The translations under genes and the position numbers were made by a program. The notes under the pieces were generated by a model. The model was not told where the DNA came from and did no database searches. It saw only the letters and a program-made list of their open reading frames with translations. A stretch of DNA of 64,000 bases from assembly GCF_016495725.1 (NCBI RefSeq), contig NZ_CP054705.1:1674001-1738000 (forward strand). The letters are read 5' to 3'. Shown here one piece after another: positions 38,419 to 48,018 of the stretch; position 1 is the stretch's first letter; each line of letters opens with the position of its first letter. This DNA comes from Salicibibacter cibarius (GTDB lineage: Bacteria > Bacillota > Bacilli > Bacillales > Marinococcaceae).

Positions 38419-38619
38419 ACCAACTGGCTGCGCACGCTCTGTTTTCCGGAAGAACAAAAAAGCATGCAAATCCAAACCATACGATCGAAGGTCATTAAAG
38501 TGGCAAGCAAATTGGTGAAATCAGGGCGTTCGCTTTATTTCAAATTATCTTCAAGCTTTGTCTACGAAACCTTTTTCTGGCATGTGCTCAATCGTATTCA
38601 AAGGCTAAAATTAGAGTGA

Positions 38620-39015
38620 CATGCAATTTTTTTAAAAGCCATTTCAAGACCAAGGGAGACGTATGTCCAAAAAAGGGCATTTTTCAGCGGTTGTCATTGT
38701 ACCTCTTTACAATTTCAATTATTACGCCTCATTTTTGTGAACAAAACCGAATAATGGTGGGATTTGATGTTTCATTCCGCTTTCACTTGGAAGTATGAAT
38801 AATTCAGGAAAATGCTTGAAAAAAAGATTAATTTCTTTTTCATGGGCGGGTTCACTCCTTATGATAGGCGTCTAGTTCATTATATCGTCTCTGAAGTGAT
38901 GAGTCTTATTATTACACTCGATGAAAAAGTGAAATAATTCCTTTTTACCCCTATTCATTCTTTTCTTGGTATTTTATGCTAGAGATTAGATCAATCGAAC
39001 AAACGGAGGAATAAT
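38620..39015. other. IS1380 right end and leader of the type VII gene
   Basis: This holds the right terminal repeat of the IS1380 element (to about 38818), then AT-rich DNA leading to the small type VII protein gene. I see no other gene and no clear promoter. Confidence 0.5.
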
Positions 39016-39285
39016 GTGAATGAAATAAAGATCACGTATGGATCGGTCGAGCATGGGCTGACGACCATTTCAGCCGGTGCAAACCAGCTTAATGCCAATT
39101 ATTCTTCAAATGTGGGCCAGAATAATATCTTAAATATGGTGGATGAACTTAATGAAATGTGTGTGTTAGCGGATGATCTCATGAATAGTTACCGAGCATT
39201 GTTGACGAGTAACATACAGACGACACAAAGCCATATCTCGACATTGAAGCAAACGGATACCTCCTTGGCATCGTCAATGAATTAA
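39016..39285 (+). CDS. Small type VII secretion substrate/partner (YwqI/TIGR04197-like), orphan
   Basis: An 89-residue helical protein (ITYGSVEHGLTTISAGANQL, then SNIQTTQSHISTLKQTDTSL) resembling the TIGR04197/DUF5344 small proteins that precede LXG toxins in type VII loci. Start GTG 39016 after CGGAGGA; the overlapping ATG at 39014 runs into a stop. Its usual partner would begin just downstream, where AAGAAAGGACC remains as a ribosome-binding site, but mobile-element DNA starts there. AATC tetramer repeats lie just after its stop. The family call is from pattern and length, moderate certainty. Confidence 0.6.
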   Translation: MNEIKITYGSVEHGLTTISAGANQLNANYSSNVGQNNILNMVDELNEMCVLADDLMNSYRALLTSNIQTTQSHISTLKQTDTSLASSMN

Positions 39286-39320
39286 TCAATCAATCAATCA
39301 ATGAATGATAAGAAAGGACC

Positions 39321-39604
39321 TTAAGTTATAGAAGCGTGGTCTAACTCGGAGCAGTTGTCAAGGCTGAGAATCTAATGGAGTGAAAGTCTCCTATCATCAA
39401 TTGACCGATTCGGATGACTAGCATATCCAATACGTGGAAGGTAACACCACGTTTTCCTTGGAAATGAAAGTCACTACGACTTAACTCTACAAACAGAGGG
39501 TAAGAGTCGAGACAGTTAGAGTGGCAAAGTGGAGGCTAAAAGGTTTTAACGGATACTACAGCCCCGTATACACGCCCCTTCTAAAACTGTTTTATAAGGG
39601 AGAA
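39321..39604 (+). ncRNA. Mobile-element left end followed by a possible omega/HEARO-like RNA
   Basis: Bases 39321-39347 are identical to the IS200-type left end at 37769-37795 (27 nt). What follows is non-coding, with several local pairings (GGAG..CTCC near 39378; AACACCACG.., AACTCTAC..AGAGGGTAAGAGT near 39485-39510) and a conserved-looking GCCCCGTATACACG stretch. IS200/IS605-linked iscB genes are preceded by such structured RNAs (HEARO/omega RNA). No iscB frame is present. The assignment is a hypothesis. Confidence 0.4.
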
Positions 39605-39605
39605 T

Positions 39606-39800
39606 GTGAAGCGCCGATTTAGTGAATTAGTGGGGAAGGTCGATGTTCTATGGGAAGAAACGCTCAAGTGCACCTTAGAAGCTGCCAGGATAGGGGGGAT
39701 GGCAGCTAATGAAAGATTTTCAGAGATAACGAACGGAAAATCCTACCTCCAGAGGGATAGCTCCTTTATCTCTATATTTCTGCAACAATTAATTAAATAA
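39606..39800 (+). CDS. Unrecognised 64-codon ORF after the structured region
   Basis: GTG at 39606 would give MKRRFSELVGKVDVLWEETL and onward. I recognise no family. It follows GGGAGAAT and ends before the terminator at 39837, so it could be a remnant of the cargo gene of the mobile element, or part of the RNA. It shows no RuvC/HNH or RRXRR features of IscB. Confidence 0.25.
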   Translation: MKRRFSELVGKVDVLWEETLKCTLEAARIGGMAANERFSEITNGKSYLQRDSSFISIFLQQLIK

Positions 39801-39836
39801 ATCGTGAACTCCGTGGATAAATTGCCTAATAAAAAC

Positions 39837-39880
39837 AAAAGCCTTTCCAAGGAAAAATAACCTTCCTTGGAAAGGCTTTT
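39837..39880. terminator. Bidirectional terminator
   Basis: AAAAGCCTTTCCAAGGAA (39837-39854) pairs with TTCCTTGGAAAGGCTTTT (39863-39880). It closes the plus-strand mobile segment and the minus-strand nitrilase gene. Confidence 0.93.
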
Positions 39881-39888
39881 CTATACAT

Positions 39889-40842
39889 TTATTTTTTCCA
39901 AATCGTATTTTCCTGTTTCTCTTCATTTACTATAAGCTGGAAAACATCTGGGCGTGCGTAATGACCAACGACATCAAAATCAAACTGACCTTCCGCAATT
40001 TTATTCAAATTTATATCAGCATACAAAATTTTCTCCTCACCCATAACAGGTTTCACAACAAACTCACCAAGCGGATCGACAATACAACTTCCTCCTCGAG
40101 TTAGTTCGTGCGGCAACTCTTTAAATTCTTCTCGTGAAGAAATTTCTTCAGGGTACATATCTTTTGTAGAGTACTGGTTGCATGACAATACAAAACACCT
40201 TCCTTCTACTGCAATATGCTGCATTGAAGCTAACCAAGCTTCTCTTGCATCAGCAGTTGGTGCAATAAGAATTTGCACTCCTTTATCATACATTGCTGTA
40301 CGCGCAAGTGGCATATAATTTTCCCAACAAATAAGAGAACCAATTCTTCCGTATGGGGTATCAAAAACGGGCAACGTGCTACCATCACCTTCTCCCCAAA
40401 TAAGACGTTCGGAACCAGTTGGCTTTAATTTCCGATGTTTACCCAACAGTTCCCCGTCTGGTCCGAAAAATAAAGCCGTACAATAAAGGGTACCTTGACT
40501 AGATTCATTATCTTTTTCAATAACACCAATTATGATATACGCTTTCGCCTTCCTCGCCGCTTTTCCAATTTCATCAGTTTCAGTTCCTGGCACTGTAATT
40601 GAATTATTCCAGTATTGGAAGAAATCTTTTCTACCTTCATTGGACCTTGACCCTACGACCGTACCAAAAGACATGCCACGAGGGTAAGCTGGTATAAACG
40701 CTTCTGGGAATACAATGATTTTCGCATCTTCTCTAGCTGCTTCCTCAATCAAGTGAATCGTTTTTTTAACTCCTTTTTCCTTATCCATCACTTCAGATCC
40801 GGCTTGCACAACCGCCACTTTAGACTGATTTTTTTCCTTCAT
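39889..40842 (-). CDS. Nitrilase (carbon-nitrogen hydrolase)
   Basis: A 317-residue nitrilase-superfamily enzyme, branch 1 (true nitrilases). The catalytic triad is clear: Glu in FPEAFIPAYPRG (about 48), Lys in GKHRKLKPTGSERLIWGEGD (about 134) and Cys in GSLICWENYMPLAR (about 168). Such enzymes turn R-CN into the acid and ammonia. The substrate cannot be inferred. Composition is AT-rich compared with the flanking housekeeping genes. A sodium symporter lies upstream on the same strand, perhaps importing the substrate. Confidence 0.92.
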   Translation of the reverse strand: MKEKNQSKVAVVQAGSEVMDKEKGVKKTIHLIEEAAREDAKIIVFPEAFIPAYPRGMSFGTVVGSRSNEGRKDFFQYWNNSITVPGTETDEIGKAARKAKAYIIIGVIEKDNESSQGTLYCTALFFGPDGELLGKHRKLKPTGSERLIWGEGDGSTLPVFDTPYGRIGSLICWENYMPLARTAMYDKGVQILIAPTADAREAWLASMQHIAVEGRCFVLSCNQYSTKDMYPEEISSREEFKELPHELTRGGSCIVDPLGEFVVKPVMGEEKILYADINLNKIAEGQFDFDVVGHYARPDVFQLIVNEEKQENTIWKK

Positions 40843-41078
40843 CCATAAACACCCTTCCGTGTGAAAGCACTTTGTTCCATTGAAAATGTTCTTCTGTTTT
40901 AAAATTAACGTGGGACACCCACTCCACTCTACTTTTAACTAATAGTATTTGCTTTGACACTTGATCGAACTTTCTATTTATACTGATCACTCAACTTGAA
41001 AAATGTGTTACTTTAGCCTATTCAATTCCCCCTTATTTAATAGCATGGTGTAATTTTTTCAAATGAATCCAATTTTCA

Positions 41079-42560
41079 TTAGTTTTCTTTTCCGTAAAGT
41101 GCTTCTTTCAAGCCATCATGAAATTCATGTTGAATAGCTGTTGTTGTTTTTTTAGACAGGAGGCTCCCGCCTACAAACACAATTGTTGCTACTATAAGTC
41201 CTGCGGTCCCTCCACCTAATATAATTGGTGTATCCAGTATATTTACCAATGCCAGTGTTGCCATACCAGCAACCATGCTCCAAACAGCAGCGCTAGCTTT
41301 CGCCTTTCTCCAAACTAGTGGCCCCAGAACTGCTGGGAGAACTTGGATTGAAATGGAGTACCCGAGTTCTGAAATAGGTACAAGAAAACCTTGAGCAAAT
41401 GGGAAAAAGGCAACAATAACAATTAAACCGGTTAGCCCTATAACCGTGCCTCGACCAATCCATGTTTTCTTTTTTTCAGACATTTCCGGGTTAACAAACC
41501 TTACATAGATATCGGTAACGATTAAACTGGCGGAGGACAATAATTGACTGTTTATAGTTGAGATGGCCGCTGCAACAATTGCTGCAACAATAATAGACCC
41601 AAAAATCGGTGGTGCATCAGAAAAGAAAAGTGGAATAATATTATCACTATTTTCTTGAGTCAAATTCGGCACAAGGTCAGGTGTATGAGCTAATATCCCG
41701 ATAAACATAGCGCAAATTGCCATTACCCATGAATTCCAAAAAGGCGTTACCATTGACATTTTGGCTAATGAAGTTGGTGTTGAAGCGGAATAGAACTTCT
41801 GCCACATATGCGGCATTAGCCAGAAACTAAGACCTAGACCTAAAGCAAGTTCTAACATCCCAAAAAAATTTCCATGGTTTGTTAGCACTTCCGGGGTGAC
41901 ATCTACAATGTTGTTAAATGCAGTCACTCCTCCCGATTGGTAAATAAACGTCAGCGCAAGGCCAATCAACGTGAAACCGAAAAATAAGCCCATAAATGTA
42001 TCTCCCCAAGCTGCTCCGCGGCCACCGCTTAACGTCACAATAAAACCAACAAAAACCCCCATGATTAGAACGCCAACCCAGTAGGGGATGTCGCCTAGCG
42101 TTAGACTGTTTAATGCTTGTGCGCCCCCCGTGACTTGGATAAGCATCACTGGAAGAAGTCCAATAATTCCAATGGCAGTAATCAAGACACGAGCTTTAGG
42201 AGTTCCATAAAACTTCTCCATTAAGTCACCGGGAGTAATAAAACCATATTTTTTTCCAAGGTACCATATCCTTGCACCAAATATCCAAATAAATATTGCA
42301 TGCACAACTGCCCAAGCAGGAAAACCCATAAACCAGACGCCATCTCGATAAAAATTCCCAACAGCACCTAGCAAAGTCCATGTACTAAAGAAACTGGCTC
42401 CAGTGGTCATAACTAGTACAATAGTTCCTAGGCCTCGGTTAGCCAAATAGAAATCATCAGTAGTTGCCTTATTTGAACGAGATGCTTTTATACTTATCAA
42501 GAATAAAATAGTTAAAAAGACTACAAGAACAATAACTGTTAAATAAGAAGAACCCACCAT
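41079..42560 (-). CDS. Sodium:solute symporter family transporter
   Basis: A 493-residue, 13-helix SSS protein. Typical segments are FYLANRGLGTIVLVMTTGAS (about 35-54), GDLMEKFYGTPKARVLI and STINSQLLSSASLIVTDIYV. It pairs with the small membrane protein encoded 1 bp upstream, like B. subtilis YhjB with YhjC. The substrate is unknown, and the nitrilase neighbour suggests a nitrile or the derived carboxylate. AAGGGAGAAG precedes ATG 42560. Confidence 0.9.
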   Translation of the reverse strand: MVGSSYLTVIVLVVFLTILFLISIKASRSNKATTDDFYLANRGLGTIVLVMTTGASFFSTWTLLGAVGNFYRDGVWFMGFPAWAVVHAIFIWIFGARIWYLGKKYGFITPGDLMEKFYGTPKARVLITAIGIIGLLPVMLIQVTGGAQALNSLTLGDIPYWVGVLIMGVFVGFIVTLSGGRGAAWGDTFMGLFFGFTLIGLALTFIYQSGGVTAFNNIVDVTPEVLTNHGNFFGMLELALGLGLSFWLMPHMWQKFYSASTPTSLAKMSMVTPFWNSWVMAICAMFIGILAHTPDLVPNLTQENSDNIIPLFFSDAPPIFGSIIVAAIVAAAISTINSQLLSSASLIVTDIYVRFVNPEMSEKKKTWIGRGTVIGLTGLIVIVAFFPFAQGFLVPISELGYSISIQVLPAVLGPLVWRKAKASAAVWSMVAGMATLALVNILDTPIILGGGTAGLIVATIVFVGGSLLSKKTTTAIQHEFHDGLKEALYGKEN

Positions 42561-42561
42561 G

Positions 42562-42804
42562 TTATTCTTCTCCCTTCAATTCTGCTTTCTCCATTCTTCT
42601 GGAAAATGGGACAAAGTATTTTTTGTAAATGAGGAATATAATGAATGTGTTGATTACATTTAAAAATAAAACCCAAGCTAAAGGTAAAGGAAAAGGACCA
42701 ATCCAGTTCAAAGAATTCATAACTCCAAAATGAGGGAGAAAGGTCAATGCATAGACAATGAAGAATATCCAAATAATGAGGTACTGACGTTTTTTAAATG
42801 TCAT
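42562..42804 (-). CDS. Small symporter-associated membrane protein (DUF3311-like)
   Basis: An 80-residue protein with two membrane helices (about 8-26, IIWIFFIVYALTFLPHFGVM; about 36-60, FPLPLAWVLFLNVINTFIIF) and a charged tail. It matches the YhjC/DUF3311 type that accompanies SSS transporters. The stop is 1 bp from the symporter start. The ATG at 42804 has AAGGTGGTGA. An overlapping alternative frame (42539-42772) is its shadow. Confidence 0.78.
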   Translation of the reverse strand: MTFKKRQYLIIWIFFIVYALTFLPHFGVMNSLNWIGPFPLPLAWVLFLNVINTFIIFLIYKKYFVPFSRRMEKAELKGEE

Positions 42805-43161
42805 TATTAATCACCACCTTATTGTAACTTGCTTATTTACTAGAATCACTTTTAAAAAAACTAGAAACAGTTTCATTTAATCTGAAATATTGAGCTCTAT
42901 CTCCGTAGATGTTCTCCTCCCTTTTAGTGTTGTTACCGGAAATTCCGTTTTGGAAGCGTGCAAAATATCTAACACTTAAATGTAACCGAATACAATTTAT
43001 TCACTTGTTATTACAAAACGAATCTCACGGTATAAAACAACTACTTTCGTATTAAACATGAATTTCCCTTCCAACACTTATTTTAAAGTCGAGCTTTTAT
43101 ATAGTAAAATACATATTAAGCATAATAAATATAACCAAAAAGGCATAATAAGGGGCTGCTT
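42805..43161. other. Divergent control region between the symporter operon and the LysR gene
   Basis: AT-rich. GCATAATAA occurs twice, at 43120-43128 and 43143-43151, 23 bp apart, the second abutting the LysR gene ribosome-binding site. These may be operator half-sites for autoregulation. No gene is seen. Confidence 0.45.
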
Positions 43162-44037
43162 ATGAATTTCCGGGAACTAGAGGTATTTCGAATCATTGCA
43201 GAATATAAAAGCTTTACATTAGCAAGTGAGCAATTATATATATCTCAACCTTCGTTATCTAAAACCATAAAAAAACTTGAAGAAAAGCTAAATGCAGAAC
43301 TGTTTGACCGATCTAATCGATCTCTTCAACTAACCGATGAGGGTAAACTTCTTTATAATAAAACTCTTATTATATTAAGAGAGGTTAAAGACCTAGAAGG
43401 TAAGTTACAAAATAATGAAGGCCAAATATCGGGGTTATTAAGGATTGGAATTCCTCAGATACTGGGTAGTTTCTTTTTTCCTAAGATCTCAAAATATTTT
43501 AAGGACCACTATCCACATGTAGAAATCGTTATCTCAGAAGAAGGAAGCTTATTAACTGAGAAACGTGTTCACAAAGGAGAACTAGACGCGGCTATTGCAG
43601 TGTTACCTATACACAATGAACAATTGCAAGAACAAGTTATATCGGATGAACCATTTGTTGCTTGTTTACCGTACAATCATTCATTAATAAATGAGAAGAC
43701 CATTCAAATGAAACAACTCCAAGATGAAACCTGGATAATGTTTGATCGCTCTTTTGCCCTCCGTAAATTACTCGAAGAGTCGTGCTACAAGTCAAATTTC
43801 AGGCCAAACACTTTATACTCTACAACGCAATGGGATTTATTACTATCCCTTGTTGAAGCAGGTTTAGGAATCACTGTTATTCCCAAACCTGTAGCGTTGA
43901 AATGGCACGGTTCTTTTATCATTAGAGATCTTTCAGATAGTTACATCTCTTGGCGAGTTGGCTTAATTACCAATAAAAAACGACATCAATCTCATGCACT
44001 AAAGGCGTTGGTTCGGTCAATACACGAATTGTATTAG
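43162..44037 (+). CDS. LysR-family transcription regulator
   Basis: A 291-residue LTTR: winged helix-turn-helix at 1-60 (LEVFRIIAEYKSFTLASEQL then ISQPSLSKTIKKLEEKL), linker helix, then a substrate-binding domain from about residue 90. It is divergent from the symporter-nitrilase genes, so it most likely regulates them in response to their substrate. Start ATG 43162 after AAGGGG. AT-rich like its neighbours. Confidence 0.92.
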   Translation: MNFRELEVFRIIAEYKSFTLASEQLYISQPSLSKTIKKLEEKLNAELFDRSNRSLQLTDEGKLLYNKTLIILREVKDLEGKLQNNEGQISGLLRIGIPQILGSFFFPKISKYFKDHYPHVEIVISEEGSLLTEKRVHKGELDAAIAVLPIHNEQLQEQVISDEPFVACLPYNHSLINEKTIQMKQLQDETWIMFDRSFALRKLLEESCYKSNFRPNTLYSTTQWDLLLSLVEAGLGITVIPKPVALKWHGSFIIRDLSDSYISWRVGLITNKKRHQSHALKALVRSIHELY

Positions 44038-44300
44038 AACAAATTCCTATTAATTCAACTTCGAATCTTAAAATCAATGCTAATCCTTTATAAAATTAGG
44101 TGTTAAAAAAAGAAATATCTTCGGAGTGTTCTAGACTCGCACACTAACAGACGAGGATACATTTCTCTAAATTGCTAAACCTATAAAAAAGAAGCCCAAA
44201 TGACGAGTAATACTCACACCCTGAAACAAGTAAGGGTACGTTCGTGCTAGCAAGTCTCGTTTACTCAAGTTTGGTCCAGAACAATCACAACGCCCCGCCC

Positions 44301-44329
44301 TTGACATCCCGCGATAAATCCGATATAAA
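44301..44329 (+). promoter_or_regulatory. Sigma-A promoter of the alaS leader
   Basis: A perfect TTGACA (44301-44306), a 17-bp spacer and TATAAA (44324-44329). Transcription should start near 44336. Confidence 0.88.
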
Positions 44330-44335
44330 AGAAGA

Positions 44336-44576
44336 AAATAGCGCTTAAAAAAGATACGTTGATGGAACGAGTAGATCAACTCCGGTTCTACAGAGAAGGG
44401 TTTTATTGCTGAAAGGACCCGGACACGGATTGATTGAAGGCTATTCCGGAGTGCAGCTAACCACTGCCGTTTGCCGCGTTAAGGCGTCCAAGCGAACCAT
44501 TCGCGAGATAAGCGAATGCGTTAACAAGGGTGGTACCGCGAGTGTTCAACCTCGTCCCTTTTTTGGGGCGGGGTTT
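44336..44576 (+). promoter_or_regulatory. T-box riboswitch controlling alaS
   Basis: The T-box core AAGGGTGGTACCGCGAG (44525-44541) is followed by a terminator whose arms CCTCGTCCC and GGGGCGGGG pair fully, then TTTTAT. Stem I carries the AGTA-box region (GAGTAGATC) and GGTTCTACAGAGAAGG. A GCT codon at 44408-44410 is the likely alanine specifier. Confidence 0.9.
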
Positions 44577-44605
44577 TATATGTGGAAAAAAGGAGGAAAA
44601 ACGAA

Positions 44606-47245
44606 ATGACACGCTTAACGTCAGCTGACGTGCGCCAACTTTTTCTTGATTTTTTTAAAGAAAAAGGCCATGACATAGAACCGAGCGCTTCCCTCGTTCC
44701 CCATGAAGATCCGTCGTTGTTGTGGATCAACAGCGGGGTGGCGACGTTAAAAAAATATTTTGACGGACGGATTGTGCCGGAAAATCCGCGGATCGTCAAT
44801 GCGCAGAAAGCAATTCGGACGAATGATATTGAAAACGTCGGCAAAACCGCACGCCATCATACGTTTTTTGAAATGCTCGGTAATTTCTCGATCGGCGATT
44901 ATTTTAAAAAAGAAGCGATTGCATTTGCATGGGAGTTTCTAACCGATGAGCGGTGGATCGGATTTGACGCGGAGCGCTTATCCGCAACTGTTCACCCTGA
45001 GGACGATGAAGCGTATCGTTACTGGAAAGAAGATATTGGCCTGCCGCAAGAGAGGATCGTTCGCCTGGAGGAAAATTTCTGGGATATCGGAGAAGGCCCG
45101 AGCGGGCCGAACGCGGAAATTTTTTATGACCGCGGGCCTGCTTACGGCAACGATCCGTCGGATCCGGAACTTTACCCGGGGGGCGAAAACGAACGGTATC
45201 TAGAAATTTGGAATCTCGTTTTTTCCCAGTTCAATCACAATCCTGACGGGACGTACACACCGCTTCCAAATCAAAACATCGATACCGGATTAGGGCTCGA
45301 GCGTCTCGTTTCGGTCATCCAAGACACAAAAACAAACTACGAAACCGACTTGTTTTTGCCGATAATAAAAGAGACGGAAAACTTGACGAACGTTTCTTAT
45401 GGCGAAAAAGATACGTATGACACGGCTTTTAAAGTCATTGCCGACCACATTCGCACCGTTGCTTTCACGATCGCCGACGGTGCCCTGCCGTCCAATGAAG
45501 GAAGGGGATATGTGCAGCGTAGGCTGTTGCGACGGGCGGTTCGTTACGCGCAATCGCTCGATATCAACGAGCCGTTCATGTACCGTCTCGTTCCGGTCGT
45601 TGCGGGCATCATGGAACGTCATTATCCGAACGTGAAGGAAAAGGAATCGTTTATTCAAAACGTGATTCAAAATGAGGAAGAGCGTTTTCATGAAACGTTA
45701 AGCGACGGGTTGGCGATCTTAAATGATTTAATCGCAGCAGCCAAGCAGGCGGGTGCAACACAAATCGACGGAGATGACGTCTTCCGCCTTTACGATACGT
45801 ATGGTTTTCCGGTCGATTTGACAGAGGAATACGTAACGGATGCCGGTCTCCATGTAGAGCTCGAAGGATTTGAGCGTGCGATGGAAGCGCAACGGGAACG
45901 GGCAAGAGCCGCCCGCAAAGAAGGCGACTCGATGCAAAGCCAAAATGAGGCATTGCGATCGCTTCACGAAACAAGCACGTTCGTCGGGTATGAACAAACC
46001 GAGGTCACGACGCAAGTGCAGGCCATCGTGCAAAATGATGCACGCGTGGAAGCGGCGAACGTCGGGGAAGAAGCGTTTGTCCTTTTAAAAGAAACCCCAT
46101 TTTACGCGGAAAGCGGTGGGCAAGTCGCGGATCAAGGGCTGCTTTTTGCAAGCGGCTTAAAGGCAGAGGTCACCGATGTCCAACAAGCGCCCAACGGGCA
46201 ACCGTTACACAAGGTGACCGTTACTGAAGGCACGTTAACAACGAACAAGTCAATCACTGCCGCGATCAATGGAAAAGACCGTGCCGCGATTCAAAAAAAC
46301 CATACGGCCACCCATTTGCTCCATCAGGCATTAAAAGATGTGCTCGGCGAGCATGTGAACCAAGCAGGGTCGTATGTTGGACCGGATCGTTTGCGTTTTG
46401 ATTTCTCCCATTTTGGACAAGTGTCGAGTGCCGAGTTGCAGGAGATTGAGGCAATTGTCAATGAAAAGGTTGCAGATGCGACACAATTGATGATTGAAGA
46501 AACAACTTTGGAAGACGCAAAAGCGAAAGGAGCCATGGCCCTATTCGGCGAAAAATATGGAAGCAATGTTCGTGTCGTTCATATCGGGGATTACAGCATT
46601 GAGCTATGCGGCGGAACCCATGTGACCAACAGCGCAGAGGTCGGAACCGTTAAATTACTCTCCGAAGCTGGGATTGGCGCGGGCATTCGACGAATAGAAG
46701 CCGTTACCGGCCAAGCAGCTTACCATTATATCGAACAGAAACTGCACGTATTGGAACAAGTAAAAGAACAGCTGAAAGCAAAATCGACGGAAGACGTTCC
46801 CCAAAGAGTGGATCAACTTCAACAGGATGTCCGTGAAAAAGAAAAAGAAAAAGAATCAATCGCGGCAAAATTGGGGAACATGGAAGCTATGCAGTTATTG
46901 AACGATGTGCATGATATCAATGGCATCCCGGTGTTGGCGGGTCAACTGGATAACAGTGATATGGACACCCTTCGAACGACTGCGGACCGGTTAAAACAAA
47001 AACTCCCTAGAGGAATTATTGTTCTCGGTACAGCGAGAGACGGCAAAGTCAACATTGTCGCTGCGGTGAGCAAAGACTTGGTTTCCGACGGCTATAAGGC
47101 CGGCGACATCGTCAAAAAAGTTGCGGCCATTTGTGATGGTGGCGGAGGGGGGCGCCCGGATATGGCCCAGGCCGGCGGCAAAAGCCCGGAAAAGTTACCG
47201 GAAGCGATGGCAGCTGTCGATGAAATCGTCGCCTCCGTTTCATAA
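44606..47245 (+). CDS. alaS: Alanyl-tRNA synthetase
   Basis: An 879-residue class II synthetase with editing domain. Catalytic core begins [18 protein letters not shown] and includes [18 protein letters not shown] (about 87-104). The editing site zinc ligands are [11 protein letters not shown] and ELCGGTHV, and a glycine-rich C-terminal DHHA1 region ([15 protein letters not shown]) ends the protein. ATG 44606 has AAGGAGGA; an upstream GTG (44582) lies before that site. T-box regulated. Confidence 0.96.
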   Translation: MTRLTSADVRQLFLDFFKEKGHDIEPSASLVPHEDPSLLWINSGVATLKKYFDGRIVPENPRIVNAQKAIRTNDIENVGKTARHHTFFEMLGNFSIGDYFKKEAIAFAWEFLTDERWIGFDAERLSATVHPEDDEAYRYWKEDIGLPQERIVRLEENFWDIGEGPSGPNAEIFYDRGPAYGNDPSDPELYPGGENERYLEIWNLVFSQFNHNPDGTYTPLPNQNIDTGLGLERLVSVIQDTKTNYETDLFLPIIKETENLTNVSYGEKDTYDTAFKVIADHIRTVAFTIADGALPSNEGRGYVQRRLLRRAVRYAQSLDINEPFMYRLVPVVAGIMERHYPNVKEKESFIQNVIQNEEERFHETLSDGLAILNDLIAAAKQAGATQIDGDDVFRLYDTYGFPVDLTEEYVTDAGLHVELEGFERAMEAQRERARAARKEGDSMQSQNEALRSLHETSTFVGYEQTEVTTQVQAIVQNDARVEAANVGEEAFVLLKETPFYAESGGQVADQGLLFASGLKAEVTDVQQAPNGQPLHKVTVTEGTLTTNKSITAAINGKDRAAIQKNHTATHLLHQALKDVLGEHVNQAGSYVGPDRLRFDFSHFGQVSSAELQEIEAIVNEKVADATQLMIEETTLEDAKAKGAMALFGEKYGSNVRVVHIGDYSIELCGGTHVTNSAEVGTVKLLSEAGIGAGIRRIEAVTGQAAYHYIEQKLHVLEQVKEQLKAKSTEDVPQRVDQLQQDVREKEKEKESIAAKLGNMEAMQLLNDVHDINGIPVLAGQLDNSDMDTLRTTADRLKQKLPRGIIVLGTARDGKVNIVAAVSKDLVSDGYKAGDIVKKVAAICDGGGGGRPDMAQAGGKSPEKLPEAMAAVDEIVASVS

Positions 47246-47326
47246 TTTCACCAAATCATGTACAATAAGGTCAAATACAGGAAGCGGGCAATCACGATCC
47301 GTGAATTTGATTGCGAGGTGACTAGG

Positions 47327-47593
47327 ATGAGCTCAAAAGATAACACCGTCCAATTTAATGTACAGGAAGACTCCGCACAAGCAGACGTTAAAGAAGTTTT
47401 AGTCAATGTTCATCAGGCTCTTGAAGAAAAAGGGTACAATCCCATTAATCAAATCGTCGGATATTTATTATCCGGGGATCCGGCGTACATTCCGCGACAT
47501 AACGACGCACGCACGTTGATTCGCCGTCTTGAAAGAGACGAGCTCATTGAAGAACTCGTTCGTACGTATTTGCAGAAAGCTAAGCGTCGATGA
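47327..47593 (+). CDS. ireB: IreB-family regulatory phosphoprotein (YrzL)
   Basis: An 88-residue UPF0297/DUF965 protein: [20 protein letters not shown], then [20 protein letters not shown] and [18 protein letters not shown]. In Enterococcus IreB is a target of the kinase IreK and affects cephalosporin tolerance. Here the role is inferred from family. GCGAGGTGACTAGG lies before ATG 47327. It overlaps ruvX by 4 bp (ATGA), the standard alaS-ireB-yrrK order. Confidence 0.93.
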   Translation: MSSKDNTVQFNVQEDSAQADVKEVLVNVHQALEEKGYNPINQIVGYLLSGDPAYIPRHNDARTLIRRLERDELIEELVRTYLQKAKRR

Positions 47594-48009
47594 AGATTCT
47601 CGGTCTGGATGTAGGAGATAAACGAATCGGAGTAGCGGTTAGTGATGCGTTGGGACTGACAGCACAAGGACTTGAGACGATTGCCGTAGAAGGGTATGAA
47701 GCGACGGTCGCGAAGATTGTGCAGATAGCAAGTGACCATGACGTTGAAAAAATTGTGGTAGGCTTGCCGAAAAACATGAATGGCACACTAGGTCCTCGTG
47801 CGGAAAAATCACAACAATTTGCTGCTTCCCTTGAAAAGAACGTGGCGTTTCCTGTACAGTTTTGGGACGAACGATTAACGACGAAAGCGGCGGAGCGGAC
47901 GTTAATATCAGCAGATGTGAGCCGCAAAAAGCGCAAAAAAGTCGTTGACAAACTTGCCGCAGTGTTGATTTTACAAGGATACCTTGATCACGCTGGGCGA
48001 CAAGAATGA
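47590..48009 (+). CDS. yrrK: Holliday junction resolvase-like / pre-16S rRNA nuclease YqgF
   Basis: A 139-residue RNase H-fold YqgF/RuvX protein: [19 protein letters not shown] (3-21), [19 protein letters not shown] (about 56) and [15 protein letters not shown] (about 95), the three acidic active-site motifs. It is thought to mature the 16S rRNA 5' end. Start overlaps the ireB stop. Confidence 0.95.
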   Translation: MKILGLDVGDKRIGVAVSDALGLTAQGLETIAVEGYEATVAKIVQIASDHDVEKIVVGLPKNMNGTLGPRAEKSQQFAASLEKNVAFPVQFWDERLTTKAAERTLISADVSRKKRKKVVDKLAAVLILQGYLDHAGRQE

Positions 48010-48018
48010 GGTGTAAAG

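Larger units (their letters stand above)
36657..38619 (+). pseudogene. IS1380-family transposase, frameshifted and split
   Basis: Three pieces of one DDE transposase. Piece 1 (36657-37280, start ATG after GAAAGGATTC) contains FDLDSTHADTYG. Piece 2 (about 37278-37768) contains FLRGDSGFAVPELY and GTMENYIKEAKNGFDLDR. Piece 3 (about 38419-38619) runs from TNWLRTLCFPEEQK to RIQRLKLE. Pieces 1 and 2 are separated by loss of one C at 37275-37277 (KP-stop instead of KPLITHYNE). Pieces 2 and 3 are separated by the IS200-type insertion after AYNL. Confidence 0.88.
36545..38818 (+). mobile_element. IS1380-family element, interrupted by an IS200-type element
   Basis: The ends are an imperfect inverted repeat. 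The left reads CCTGATCATAGGGCATAC (36545-) and the right, inverted, CCTGAATTATTCATACTTCC (ending near 38818). Without the inner element the length is about 1.63 kb, normal for IS1380. I see no convincing target duplication. The transposase is frameshifted and split, so the copy is dead. Confidence 0.7.

Noticed and set aside
38286-38498. Open frame after tnpA
   Set aside because: It crosses the IS200 right end into the IS1380 transposase in a different frame.
39343-39604. Group II intron
   Set aside because: No intron 5' consensus (GTGCG type), no domain V-like hairpin seen and no reverse transcriptase frame.
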